DNA of 64,000 bases from NCBI RefSeq assembly GCF_021653995.1, contig NZ_JAJJOZ010000010.1:1-64000 (forward strand). The letters run 5' to 3'. Below, piece by piece: positions 35,125 through 42,899 of the stretch. The first letter of the stretch is position 1; the number at the start of each line of letters is the position of its first letter. The position numbers were made by a program, and so were the translations under genes. This DNA comes from Allopusillimonas lactea (GTDB lineage Bacteria; Pseudomonadota; Gammaproteobacteria; Burkholderiales; Burkholderiaceae_B). A model generated the notes under the pieces. The model did no database searches and was not told the DNA's origin. It worked only from the letters and a program-made list of their open reading frames with translations.

Positions 35125-35829
35125 CTATTCAGCGGTATCGGCGGTTGCGTCTGACCCCCTGCCGTTCCCGAACCAGCCGCCGTATACCCGTTCCGCCCGG
35201 GCTTGCAGCAGGTGCCGCTCCGCTTCCAGTTGCTGGGCGGCAAGCTGAATACGAGTCTGTTCTGCAGCAATATTGGCTTGTTCAATTTGGATACGGGCCT
35301 GTAGCTCGGCAATTTCCTTCGGGTTGGTGGTCTGGTTGATTTTGTCTTGCAAGGTATCAACACTGGAGAGCCTGCGTGTCATGGAGTCATAGGCCCGTTC
35401 GCTCATGGCCTTTGCGGTGGCCTCAATGTTCAGTGCGCGCTTCGAGAGCTCCTGGCGATCCTCTTGGAAATCCACCGGGGCCATCACATCATCTGTAATG
35501 CGGGATACATCACCGTTCAAGCTTGAGCTACCGGCGCGGCTCAGAAGATCATCGGCGTTGGAGGGCAGGGCGGCGCGAAGCTGATTGCGGATGTCGTAAT
35601 CATTTGTCAGATTGCCGTAGCCGCTGGATTCCGTGAAAGCGGCCAGTTGGCTTTTTGCCGTTGCCAGTTGCTCCGTCAGGTTCTGCAACTGGTCGCGGGC
35701 CGTCAGTAATTGCTCCTGCAATTGGGCGATAGTGGCCGCGTCAACGGTAGGAATGCCGCTGGCGTAGGCCGGATTCAGGAAAGCAGCGGACAGGGCTACG
35801 CCCGCCGCAAGAAATTTGTAGCGTGTCAT
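35125..35829 (-). CDS. virB5: VirB5 minor pilin/adhesin
   Basis: A 234-residue secreted protein with signal peptide (FLAAGVALSAAFLNPAYA). It has two long coiled-coil stretches (ATIAQLQEQLLTARDQLQNL and AELQARIQIEQANIAAEQTR), the all-helical layout of VirB5/TraC, and ends near the pilus tip function in family members. Its start is at 35829. Confidence 0.88.
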   Translation of the reverse strand: MTRYKFLAAGVALSAAFLNPAYASGIPTVDAATIAQLQEQLLTARDQLQNLTEQLATAKSQLAAFTESSGYGNLTNDYDIRNQLRAALPSNADDLLSRAGSSSLNGDVSRITDDVMAPVDFQEDRQELSKRALNIEATAKAMSERAYDSMTRRLSSVDTLQDKINQTTNPKEIAELQARIQIEQANIAAEQTRIQLAAQQLEAERHLLQARAERVYGGWFGNGRGSDATADTAE

Positions 35830-35906
35830 GGGGAAGCTCCGGGAAAGAATGACGGCGCGCAGAGTCGCCGTATTCGGGTGCCGCGCTCGGTGTGAGCGGG
35901 AAGGGT

Positions 35907-36287
35907 CTACTTTTTCGAGATGGCGGCCTGGTATTCGGCCTCTGTGATACGACGAGCCTTCAGGCTGTTGGAGACAATTTCATCATCCGCTTCTTTGTAG
36001 GCGACCTGAGTGTTATCGGCCACCACAAGGATGTTGTCGGCGCTCTTGAGCACCGCCGGGGCGCTGTTGGAGCGATAGCCGACTTTGCCCAGGTTATTCC
36101 ATGCAGTTTCCGTGAACAGGAAACGGTCGCCGTTACGTTCGATACGTACCAAAGTGGGGGGGTAGCGTCCGTTATCGGAATACCAATGCCCGATGAATTT
36201 CTCACCGTCCGGTTCCGTCTTGCATCCGGCCAGGACGGTCAGCAGGGTGGCTGCGCCGGCAGCGGTGATGAAATGCCTTCGATTCAT
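35907..36287 (-). CDS. Small lipoprotein, candidate entry-exclusion protein
   Basis: A 126-residue protein with a twin-arginine-like or Sec signal (MNRRHFITAAGAATLLTVLAGC), a lipobox ending in Cys22 and a short beta-rich domain (GHWYSDNGRYPPTLVRIERN). In this class of operon a lipoprotein at this position, between virB4 and virB5, is often the entry-exclusion (Eex) protein that blocks redundant conjugation. No motif confirms that here. Confidence 0.6.
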   Translation of the reverse strand: MNRRHFITAAGAATLLTVLAGCKTEPDGEKFIGHWYSDNGRYPPTLVRIERNGDRFLFTETAWNNLGKVGYRSNSAPAVLKSADNILVVADNTQVAYKEADDEIVSNSLKARRITEAEYQAAISKK

Positions 36288-36476
36288 GGGATGTTCCTAT
36301 GGTGAGCGGTTATCAGGATAAGGCTGGTCGCGCTTGAACGCTGCCCAGGCGATGGCCACGCTGCAAGCGGCCCTGGCCTTTGTAAGCCAGTAGGCACGCT
36401 CAAAAGGTTTCAGAATGTTCCGCCGCCATACCTGTGGCCTCAGTGCGAGTGAGGCTGCGTTGCAGTTTGTCGGGCT

Positions 36477-37025
36477 TCACAGGCATAGGTCCGGCCCCTC
36501 CTGTTCCTCTCGTTGAGGCAGATCTAGCGCGCGATCGAAGCGCACGCCAATCAGGTCGGCGACCCGTTGATAGTCTTCCGGGGCGGGTGGGTGACCATTC
36601 ACTTCGTGCACATGCAGGCTGTAATATTTCTCTACACCTTGCTCAAAATAGGCACGATCTTCGCTGGGGAACGTAGAGCGAAACCAGATTTCAGGGTTCA
36701 TCCGTGGGTCGCTGCACGAGGGTTCGGCCAAACCGTAATCCCGTGCATGGCGCACCAGATCATCGGCATCAAGCGTGGCGCGGTCTAGTTCAATGTCGCG
36801 GGTATAGGTTTCGCCTGCCTCCAGGTCTTCATGCGTCCAGTGTTCGGCATGAATGGAAACGATGAAGGCATCTTCCGGTGGGTGGGTATCCGGGGCTTCC
36901 AGCCCCAGGCGGGCGTAGAAGTCCTGATTCTTGGCGGCTTGCAGATCATCGCGAGCCTGTACTTGTCGCTGTTTATCTTCAATTGCGTCGCGTTCCTTGC
37001 CCCGGTCGTAGTTGTCTTGTTTCAT
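36477..37025 (-). CDS. Unknown acidic cytoplasmic protein in the T4SS operon
   Basis: A 182-residue soluble protein without signal peptide, strongly acidic, with an N-terminal charged helix (KERDAIEDKQRQVQARDDL). It reads in the virB direction, 11 bp after virB4. No family recognised. After its stop a further minus-strand frame remains open from about 36476 to 36301 and encodes a helix-like stretch (AYWLTKARAACSVAIAWAAF) but has no ATG, GTG or TTG start. That frame is left unassigned. Confidence 0.6.
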   Translation of the reverse strand: MKQDNYDRGKERDAIEDKQRQVQARDDLQAAKNQDFYARLGLEAPDTHPPEDAFIVSIHAEHWTHEDLEAGETYTRDIELDRATLDADDLVRHARDYGLAEPSCSDPRMNPEIWFRSTFPSEDRAYFEQGVEKYYSLHVHEVNGHPPAPEDYQRVADLIGVRFDRALDLPQREEQEGPDLCL

Positions 37026-37036
37026 GGCTTATCTTC

Positions 37037-39481
37037 CTATGCGTTGGTCGTGCTCTGGCGGCTTTGCCGGACGGTGTCGAGATAAACGGGCAGCCAGGTG
37101 GTGGGGTCTGTTCCGGCCCGAGCGACGGCCTGTTCTGCAATTTCTGCCATGTCGGGGCTGCCGGAGAACACCAGCAGTTCGTCGTCGCAGCCGGATAAAT
37201 CCAGCTGGGCGACGGTGACGCTGGAGCCTTGTTTGACCAGAAACTTGCGGCTGGCCTCGCCCAGCGTTTTCAAAAGCTCGAACTCGGCGACGGTCAAACC
37301 GAATCCTTCGATGTAATCGCGGGCACGGGCCCTCGGGTTGGGCAGCAGAATCAAGGTGGCCGTCTGTTGCACCAGAGAAGGGCCGACCGGGTTCTCTGTG
37401 ATTGCGCCGGGCTCCTGGGTGGCGAAGGCCAGCACGCCGTTTTTCTTGCGGATGGTACGGCTGGCGTCTTGCATGTCCTCCTGGAAATGCCGGTCCTTTA
37501 GCGGATGCTGGCACTCATCGTACAAGTTGATGATGCGTCGGCCATCGTGCAGAGCGTCGATGCGGTGCTTCAGATACATCGTGGCCGCGCCTCGCACCGC
37601 GTCGTCGTCCAGAAGCTCGGTCAGGTCAAAGCCGAACAGGGCGGGCGTGCCGCCGTCGCTGGCGAGACTCAGTTCGTCGGCAGGGTTATCGAACACCCAG
37701 CCATATTCCCCGCCCTGGCACCAGGAGGCCAGCCGGGCGTGAATGGTGCTGGCGCTGTCATCCTCGCTGTAGGGATTGGGCAGTAGGGTATTGAGCGTCG
37801 AGAGCGTGCGGGCTTCCCGGTCGATGAGCGTGGTCAGTTGCTGCACGGCCTGGGTAATGTCGACATGTTGGCGTGTGCTGACGGCTTCGCCGCGGCGTTC
37901 GGCCAGCCACACCACCAGGCGCACCATGAACGCGACATTGCCCTTGGTGGGTTCCATCTGGAACGGGTTCCAACCGGTCGCTTCGCCCAGGCGGATATTG
38001 AAGTAGTCGCCGCCCAGCGCCATGATGAGCACCTGCATCCCCTGGTCTTTGTCCCAAACCACGCAGGTTGCGCCGAACTTCTGCGCCTGGGTAAGCAGCA
38101 TGCCCTGCAGCACAGTCTTGCCGGTGCCGGTCATGCCGATAATCATGGTGTTGCCCGGGCGGCGCTTGCCGGTTTCATCCAGGTCTTCGATGGACGCATG
38201 GAAGTTGAAGAAGAAGGGGCTGCCGGTCCGGGTCTTGAGCAGGGTGACGGCCGGCCCCCAGGGGTTGCCCGCCGGTTTGCCGGTCAGCTGGTTGTGCAGG
38301 CTGGAGAAGCACAGAAAGTTCAGCGAGGTGATGGGCACCGGGCGCGGCCGCCAGTGCCAGTTGCCCGGCAGTTGTGCCCAGAACCCGGCTTCCAGCGCCC
38401 GTTCCAGCGGCCTGAAGCCGATGGCGTCTTCGGCCAGAGCCGTTGCGGTCTGCGCCAGCGCCTGGCGCACCCCTTCGGCGGTGTCGCCATAGAGCAGCAG
38501 GGTCGCGTGATGGTCACCCAGCCCCAGACGGCTGGAAGTCAGGTCGTCCATCGCCTGAGTCAGCTGGCTGATCTGGCTGTCGGCATCGTCTCCAGAATCG
38601 ACCAGCAGCTTGTGATGCTTCTTGACCAGCTTCTTGGCGGCGGCTCCGGTATGGCTGCCCCATGACTGGGTGAGCACAAACTCATGCGGCAGGCCCAGCA
38701 GCCGGTCAAGGTGGCCGGGCTTGCTGCATTCGGGGTAGTCGCGCAGTTCCATCATTCCAAACAGGCGCGAGTCTGCGACGGTGCGCAGTTCCCCCAGTTC
38801 GCCATGGCGTCCGAAAATCGGTCTGGCGTAGGGCAGGGTGTCGCGCAAGCGCTCCCAGCTGACAGGCACAGGCCGATGCCGACCAGACAGCAGGAAGCCC
38901 AGGAACTCGGCGGTTTCACTGAAAGCAAAGCCCTTGCGATCCACGATTCCCAGGGTTTGCGGGTCATAGCGATACAGGCCCGCCGTCAGCGTGCGCAGTA
39001 TGCCGCCCAGACGCTCGATGGATTCCCCCTGCCAGTGGGCGATGCGCTGGGCGTCGGCTTTCTCCAGGCTGGCGAAGGTGCCAAGGACGGGATCCTGCAC
39101 TGGGTGAACCAGAACGCTCAGGTACAGATCGTTGACCATCAGGCCCGAAGCGTCGAACGTGGCCCGGTAAGCGGCGTCAAAGCGGGCGGCGAAAGGCTGG
39201 CTGAACGTGCTTTGCGGGTACTCGGTGACGCGGCGGCGCACGATATGCGAGTAGAGGCCGACCGAACCCATGGGCAGACCGCGCAGCACGTTATGCAGCG
39301 CTTCGATCCAGTCCTTCAGCTCGGCTGGCGCATAGGCGTCGGGCGCGCGGCCCGCGACCTTGATGACGGCCAGGTACTCGTGGTTATCGCAGGCGATGAT
39401 CTGATCGGTGACATGGTGGGAATAAGGCAGGTAGCGTGAAACCCGCCGTTCATCCATGGCGAAGGTGGCGGCAGCAGTCAT
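37037..39481 (-). CDS. virB4: VirB4 secretion ATPase
   Basis: The largest T4SS ATPase, at the inner-membrane cytoplasmic face. The 814-residue protein has the N-terminal CagE/TrbE domain (1-400), Walker A GMTGTGKTVLQG near 450, and Walker B INLYDECQHPL near 650 followed by FATQEPG. It is complete, and its size is usual for VirB4. It starts 10 bp after virB3. Confidence 0.95.
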   Translation of the reverse strand: MTAAATFAMDERRVSRYLPYSHHVTDQIIACDNHEYLAVIKVAGRAPDAYAPAELKDWIEALHNVLRGLPMGSVGLYSHIVRRRVTEYPQSTFSQPFAARFDAAYRATFDASGLMVNDLYLSVLVHPVQDPVLGTFASLEKADAQRIAHWQGESIERLGGILRTLTAGLYRYDPQTLGIVDRKGFAFSETAEFLGFLLSGRHRPVPVSWERLRDTLPYARPIFGRHGELGELRTVADSRLFGMMELRDYPECSKPGHLDRLLGLPHEFVLTQSWGSHTGAAAKKLVKKHHKLLVDSGDDADSQISQLTQAMDDLTSSRLGLGDHHATLLLYGDTAEGVRQALAQTATALAEDAIGFRPLERALEAGFWAQLPGNWHWRPRPVPITSLNFLCFSSLHNQLTGKPAGNPWGPAVTLLKTRTGSPFFFNFHASIEDLDETGKRRPGNTMIIGMTGTGKTVLQGMLLTQAQKFGATCVVWDKDQGMQVLIMALGGDYFNIRLGEATGWNPFQMEPTKGNVAFMVRLVVWLAERRGEAVSTRQHVDITQAVQQLTTLIDREARTLSTLNTLLPNPYSEDDSASTIHARLASWCQGGEYGWVFDNPADELSLASDGGTPALFGFDLTELLDDDAVRGAATMYLKHRIDALHDGRRIINLYDECQHPLKDRHFQEDMQDASRTIRKKNGVLAFATQEPGAITENPVGPSLVQQTATLILLPNPRARARDYIEGFGLTVAEFELLKTLGEASRKFLVKQGSSVTVAQLDLSGCDDELLVFSGSPDMAEIAEQAVARAGTDPTTWLPVYLDTVRQSRQSTTNA

Positions 39482-39491
39482 GGGGCATCCT

Positions 39492-39812
39492 TTATTTGAT
39501 GAGCGTGCGCCAGGGGCGGCGGCGGTGATAGCCCTGCAGGGCGTAGCTGGAACCCTGCCAGAAGCGTTGATTGCGATTGCGGCGGCGGGTTTTCAGTTCA
39601 AGCCAGATCACATCCAGGGCTTTGTCGTCGTCGCGGGTGAGGACGGCCAGGGCGGGCATGACCACGAACAGCAGGCCCCACCAGGCCAGGCCCGCCGTCA
39701 TGGCGATCATGGCCACGCACGCAAAGGCGCCCAGCAGCAGCTTGGTCGGGATGCCCATGAAGGTGGCCTTGCGCCCCAGCCCCTTGAAGACCGGGTAGGT
39801 ATTCTCTGTCAT
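39492..39812 (-). CDS. virB3: VirB3 inner-membrane protein
   Basis: A 106-residue protein with two hydrophobic helices (LLLGAFACVAMIAMTAGLAWW region) and a basic C-terminal tail, as in VirB3/TrbD. It stands between virB2 and virB4, 3 bp after virB2. Confidence 0.9.
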   Translation of the reverse strand: MTENTYPVFKGLGRKATFMGIPTKLLLGAFACVAMIAMTAGLAWWGLLFVVMPALAVLTRDDDKALDVIWLELKTRRRNRNQRFWQGSSYALQGYHRRRPWRTLIK

Positions 39813-39815
39813 GGC

Positions 39816-40136
39816 TTACTTCCAGAGCAGCACCACCAGTTCGGCGGCGGACCCGGCCAGGAGCACGCCGATCCCCCAACGGATGGCGTCGTCCTTGCGC
39901 ATCACTTCGGCGGAATACAGCACGAAGATTATGATGCCGATGATGATGGCGGCAATCGGCAGAATGACATCCAGGTTGTCGCGTAGCGTCTGCAGGGTGG
40001 TTCGCGCCCGTGAAAGCCCGCCGATGGATTGGGCTGATGCAGTCTGATGGATGCAAAGCAGCAGGGCGGCTGTCGTAAGTTTGTTGATAAGTTGCAGTAA
40101 CGGCGCAGCGCTTTTGATGCGTTTCAGTAGAGACAT
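39816..40136 (-). CDS. virB2: VirB2 major pilin precursor
   Basis: A 106-residue prepilin with a long signal peptide (LTTAALLLCIHQTASA, cut near 36) and two hydrophobic segments separated by a short polar loop (EVMRKDDAIRW), the VirB2/TrbC layout. It is the first gene after virB1. Confidence 0.9.
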   Translation of the reverse strand: MSLLKRIKSAAPLLQLINKLTTAALLLCIHQTASAQSIGGLSRARTTLQTLRDNLDVILPIAAIIIGIIIFVLYSAEVMRKDDAIRWGIGVLLAGSAAELVVLLWK

Positions 40137-40213
40137 ATAAAGGCTCCTGCCTCGGACGCCGGGCGGCGCGGGGCATTGGGTGAAGAAGCGAGGGGGGTGA
40201 AGCAGTCTGGGCG

Positions 40214-40879
40214 TCAGGCGTCCGGGTGCTGATTGGCGGCGGGGTCGCTGTCGCGTGATTGGGAAAAGCCGTCTGTGGCCGGGTTGGCGCTGAAACCGTC
40301 GGGCGTGCCTTCGGCCTGGGGCGGCGGTTCCTGTTGGGGCGGCTGTGCCGGTTCCGTAGGCTTATCTTGTGACGTTGAGCTTTTCGGCTCGATTTCCAAT
40401 GGGGCCAGTGCCGGCACCTGAATCCGGGCTTGGGTCAGCACCTTGCCGACATAACCGTTGCCGAAGCCTCGGCTGAAATTGCCGGTGTTGTAGCAGGACA
40501 GAGCTGCGCGTAAGGCTTGCTGCGGGTCCTTGCGGCCGGGCAAAGCCCTGGCATAACAATCAGCCAGCACCGTTTGCGCGGCCGCCAGATTGCGGCAGGG
40601 GTCAAAGACGGTCGTGGCATCCAGCTTCAGCCAAGCCCAGTTGCGCACGTTGATCTGGCCCAGCCCGGCATCAAAGTCTATGCCCTGCTCAATCAGGCGT
40701 TGGGCCGCTGCGGTGGCTTCGGCAAGTGTGCGGGGTTGCCTTGGCAGATGTCGGCCCTTGTGATTCACGCCGATGGCGTACTGTTGGACGCGGGATTCAT
40801 GACGAATGAGCGCATGCAGCGTGATGGGGTGAATATCGGGCGCGCAGCTCAGGGCCAGGGCGGCAAGTTCTGCGATCAT
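40214..40879 (-). CDS. virB1: VirB1 lytic transglycosylase
   Basis: Opens the peptidoglycan for assembly of the T4SS. The 221-residue protein has the soluble lytic transglycosylase domain (residues 1-135): catalytic Glu in LIRHESRVQQYAIGVN, then GLGQINVRNW and ALSCYNTGNFSRGF. A Pro/Gln-rich C-terminal tail follows. The start at 40879 is chosen because family similarity begins there. No signal peptide is obvious. Confidence 0.9.
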   Translation of the reverse strand: MIAELAALALSCAPDIHPITLHALIRHESRVQQYAIGVNHKGRHLPRQPRTLAEATAAAQRLIEQGIDFDAGLGQINVRNWAWLKLDATTVFDPCRNLAAAQTVLADCYARALPGRKDPQQALRAALSCYNTGNFSRGFGNGYVGKVLTQARIQVPALAPLEIEPKSSTSQDKPTEPAQPPQQEPPPQAEGTPDGFSANPATDGFSQSRDSDPAANQHPDA

Positions 40880-40890
40880 CGCGCGTTTCC

Positions 40891-41556
40891 TCAGTATCCG
40901 TTTCGTCGCCTGGGGTCGGTCAGCGAGAAATTCCAGCCGCTGGCCCATACCCCGTTGTGATCGGCATCCCACTTGGCCTGCGCCGCCTCGTAGCCCTTGG
41001 CCTCGACCCAGCGCCCGCCCATGGCGGGCTTGCCCACATAGCGAACGGACAGCTCATGCGTCCAGGCGTGATCGTTGTAGACGACGCAATAGGTGGGTAG
41101 TTGGGTGAGCGTGACCGTGGGAAGCGGATAGACTTCATAGACTGTCTGCCCGCTGTCACCTCCGTATTCGCGCTTGCGCCATTTGTACGCAGTGGCGGCA
41201 TAGGTACGGTTCAAAAACTCGGCATCACATTTCCCAGCACCGCGGGAAATCGCATCCACGCGCTCAGGCATGCCCGGGTCACTGGCTGCTGGGCATTCCG
41301 ACAGAAAGGAACGTCTGGCCGCCACGGTCGCCGCCCAATCCAGGCCGTGCTTGTTGAATTTCTTAATGCCGAAGTAGTGGTCCAGGGAAGGGCTGCACTC
41401 ACCAGGGCGCAGGCTGGACGACAGGCATAGCGTCGCTTCGCAGGCCAGGCGGGGAACACCGGTGAGCACTTCCAGGGTGCCGGCGGCATGGGCGGCAGGA
41501 GCCAGAACGCAGGCAAGCGCCAGCGCCCCGGCCCGCAGGGCGGGAGGGGTGTGCAT
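40891..41556 (-). CDS. trbM: TrbM-family conjugal transfer protein
   Basis: A 221-residue exported protein with a signal peptide (ALALACVLAPAAHAAG) and the TrbM core: EVLTGVPRLACEATLCLSS, GECSPSLDHYF and six or more cysteines for disulfides. TrbM is accessory to mating-pair formation on IncP plasmids. It heads the operon, 11 bp before virB1. Confidence 0.82.
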   Translation of the reverse strand: MHTPPALRAGALALACVLAPAAHAAGTLEVLTGVPRLACEATLCLSSSLRPGECSPSLDHYFGIKKFNKHGLDWAATVAARRSFLSECPAASDPGMPERVDAISRGAGKCDAEFLNRTYAATAYKWRKREYGGDSGQTVYEVYPLPTVTLTQLPTYCVVYNDHAWTHELSVRYVGKPAMGGRWVEAKGYEAAQAKWDADHNGVWASGWNFSLTDPRRRNGY

Positions 41557-41614
41557 GGGGAAGTCTCCGGGAAGGGGGTAAAGCAGGTGGCCGTAGGCAG
41601 GCCTGGGGGAGGGA

Positions 41615-41908
41615 TCAGCGCTGCTGCAGGAGCGTCTGCTGTGCGACGGCGATATGTTCTGGCTTGGCCATGGCCCGCAGCAGATGGGCGGTTTCGATAG
41701 CGGCCACGCGGGTATCGCGCAGGTGGCCCAGGTCGGCCACGATCTGACGCAATAGCGTCAGTTCTTCCTGCAGCGTGTCGTCGGCGGATAGCCGCCGCCT
41801 TATATAGTTAGAGAGGGACAGCCCGGACAAGGCGGCTGCCTCGCCCAGGCGCGCAGCATGAGACGGGGTCACCCGGATGCGGATGACCTCGGAGAGAGGT
41901 TCGTTCAT
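41615..41908 (-). CDS. Ribbon-helix-helix protein, candidate relaxosome accessory factor
   Basis: A 97-residue protein beginning SEVIRIRVTPSHAARLGEAA and continuing into GLSLSNYIRRRLSAD. This is the beta-strand plus two-helix pattern of RHH proteins such as TrwA, TraK, MobC or NikA. It could be the oriT-binding partner of the MOBF relaxase or the repressor of the virB operon it heads. It is far from the relaxase gene (about 20 kb). Confidence 0.65.
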   Translation of the reverse strand: MNEPLSEVIRIRVTPSHAARLGEAAALSGLSLSNYIRRRLSADDTLQEELTLLRQIVADLGHLRDTRVAAIETAHLLRAMAKPEHIAVAQQTLLQQR

Positions 41909-41934
41909 GAGGTTTCCTGTTGGAGATTACAGGC

Positions 41935-42531
41935 TTATCGTGGGATCGGGCGGAAGTACCCTTTGATGCAGTCCAGATTGCGGATCGCTATTTGGATGTG
42001 AGTGCGCCGATGAAATCCGGCACCGGGGTACAGTTCGGCGTCTTCCCTGAATGGTGCGCGAACCGAGTCGTATGGCGGCAGCCCTTTATCGCTACGGTAT
42101 TTGTGTACCGCTGTGATGACTTGGCAATCGAGCTCGCGCCGGAGCTTGTCGGGGCCGCCGATGTTGGCGGGCAACTTGATTCCCAATCCCTCATAGCTTT
42201 CTGACAGGAGTTCGTAGGCTTCAGCAACTTCTTTGAGCCCTGAACGTGTGGTGAGATCAAGGCACAGTTTAAGGTCAAGGATAGCGCCGACAGCATCGGG
42301 TACCTCAATCTTCGCTTTTGCGTTGCCTGTGCTGGCCCACTCGTGCGCCCGTAAGGGGTCGTTCTCCCAGAAATAGATGCCGTGCCCCAACCATTCGTGC
42401 TTGCCGGCACTCTGCTTGAGATGCTGCGTTGGATCAACAATCAGTGTATTGACCGTCTGGTGTTCTGTTCCGTGAAATCCTAGGACGAAGGACGGTTGCG
42501 CCTGGTACAACAGCCAGGAGTTGTTAACCAC
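41935..42531 (-). CDS. ADP-ribosyltransferase-like toxin candidate
   Basis: A 198-residue cytoplasmic protein. FHGTEHQTVNTLI near residue 19 and LGHGIYFWENDPLRAHEWAS near 48 recall the His-Tyr part of PARP-like ADP-ribosyltransferase folds (HG[TS] then G.GIYF). The C-terminus is highly patterned (YPGAGFHRRTHIQIAIRN, then CIKGYFRP). I recall similar stand-alone proteins on many mobile elements, but no characterised function. It starts with GTG inside the last codons of the upstream 71-residue gene, which predicts coupled translation as in toxin-antitoxin pairs. Toxicity is inferred. Confidence 0.6.
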   Translation of the reverse strand: MVNNSWLLYQAQPSFVLGFHGTEHQTVNTLIVDPTQHLKQSAGKHEWLGHGIYFWENDPLRAHEWASTGNAKAKIEVPDAVGAILDLKLCLDLTTRSGLKEVAEAYELLSESYEGLGIKLPANIGGPDKLRRELDCQVITAVHKYRSDKGLPPYDSVRAPFREDAELYPGAGFHRRTHIQIAIRNLDCIKGYFRPIPR

Positions 42532-42739
42532 GGATCAGGCGCTTTTGCTTGCCGTCGGGAGTAAGCACGCCAAGTTCAATCAGAAACTTGCGAGCGGCAT
42601 CGGGCGATGCTGTGACTTTCTTTCGGTAGGCGCGCATGTCCTTGAGCAGCGCCTCTCCTTCCAGCACTTTGACTTGGCCTGGAACAGGCTCAGAAGTGCG
42701 GCGTATGCGGTGGATGGTGCTAGTTGTGGACCGACTCAT
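42524..42739 (-). CDS. Small antitoxin-like partner of the ART-like gene
   Basis: A 71-residue basic protein (KVLEGEALLKDMRAYRKKV, then ARKFLIELGVLTPDGK). The C-terminal FL...G[IV]LTPDG pattern is common in small genes upstream of ART-like proteins of this type. The start at 42739 follows GGAGGGGG. It overlaps the downstream gene by 8 bp, and its promoter holds a short palindrome. Size, order and coupling fit an antitoxin; no antitoxin family is recognised. Confidence 0.55.
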   Translation of the reverse strand: MSRSTTSTIHRIRRTSEPVPGQVKVLEGEALLKDMRAYRKKVTASPDAARKFLIELGVLTPDGKQKRLIRG

Positions 42740-42766
42740 GGCCCCCTCCGTCAAGTTCGATAGACT

Positions 42767-42780
42767 GACACGTGCGTGTC
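42767..42780 (-). promoter_or_regulatory. Palindromic operator candidate of the toxin-antitoxin-like pair
   Basis: GACACG and CGTGTC face each other across TG. A TAAAAT -10-like box (minus strand, 42784-42789) lies just upstream of it, so bound repressor would cover the transcription start. The antitoxin gene starts 28 bp downstream. Confidence 0.45.
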
Positions 42781-42899
42781 CGTATTTTAGCATTGCTGCA
42801 TCTCCAGAATTGTTTTTCGGTCTGTCTTTCCTTGGGCCAAGGGTCTTGGTCCAGCGGGAAGGTTGTTTAGGGGATTCTCGCCGTCGGTGTAATGCCTGT

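Noticed and set aside
36308..36325. TTATCCTG-like match to an IncP nic core (minus strand)
   Set aside because: The relaxase is MOBF, not MOBP, and the flanks lack the IncP inverted repeat; a seven-base match is expected by chance.
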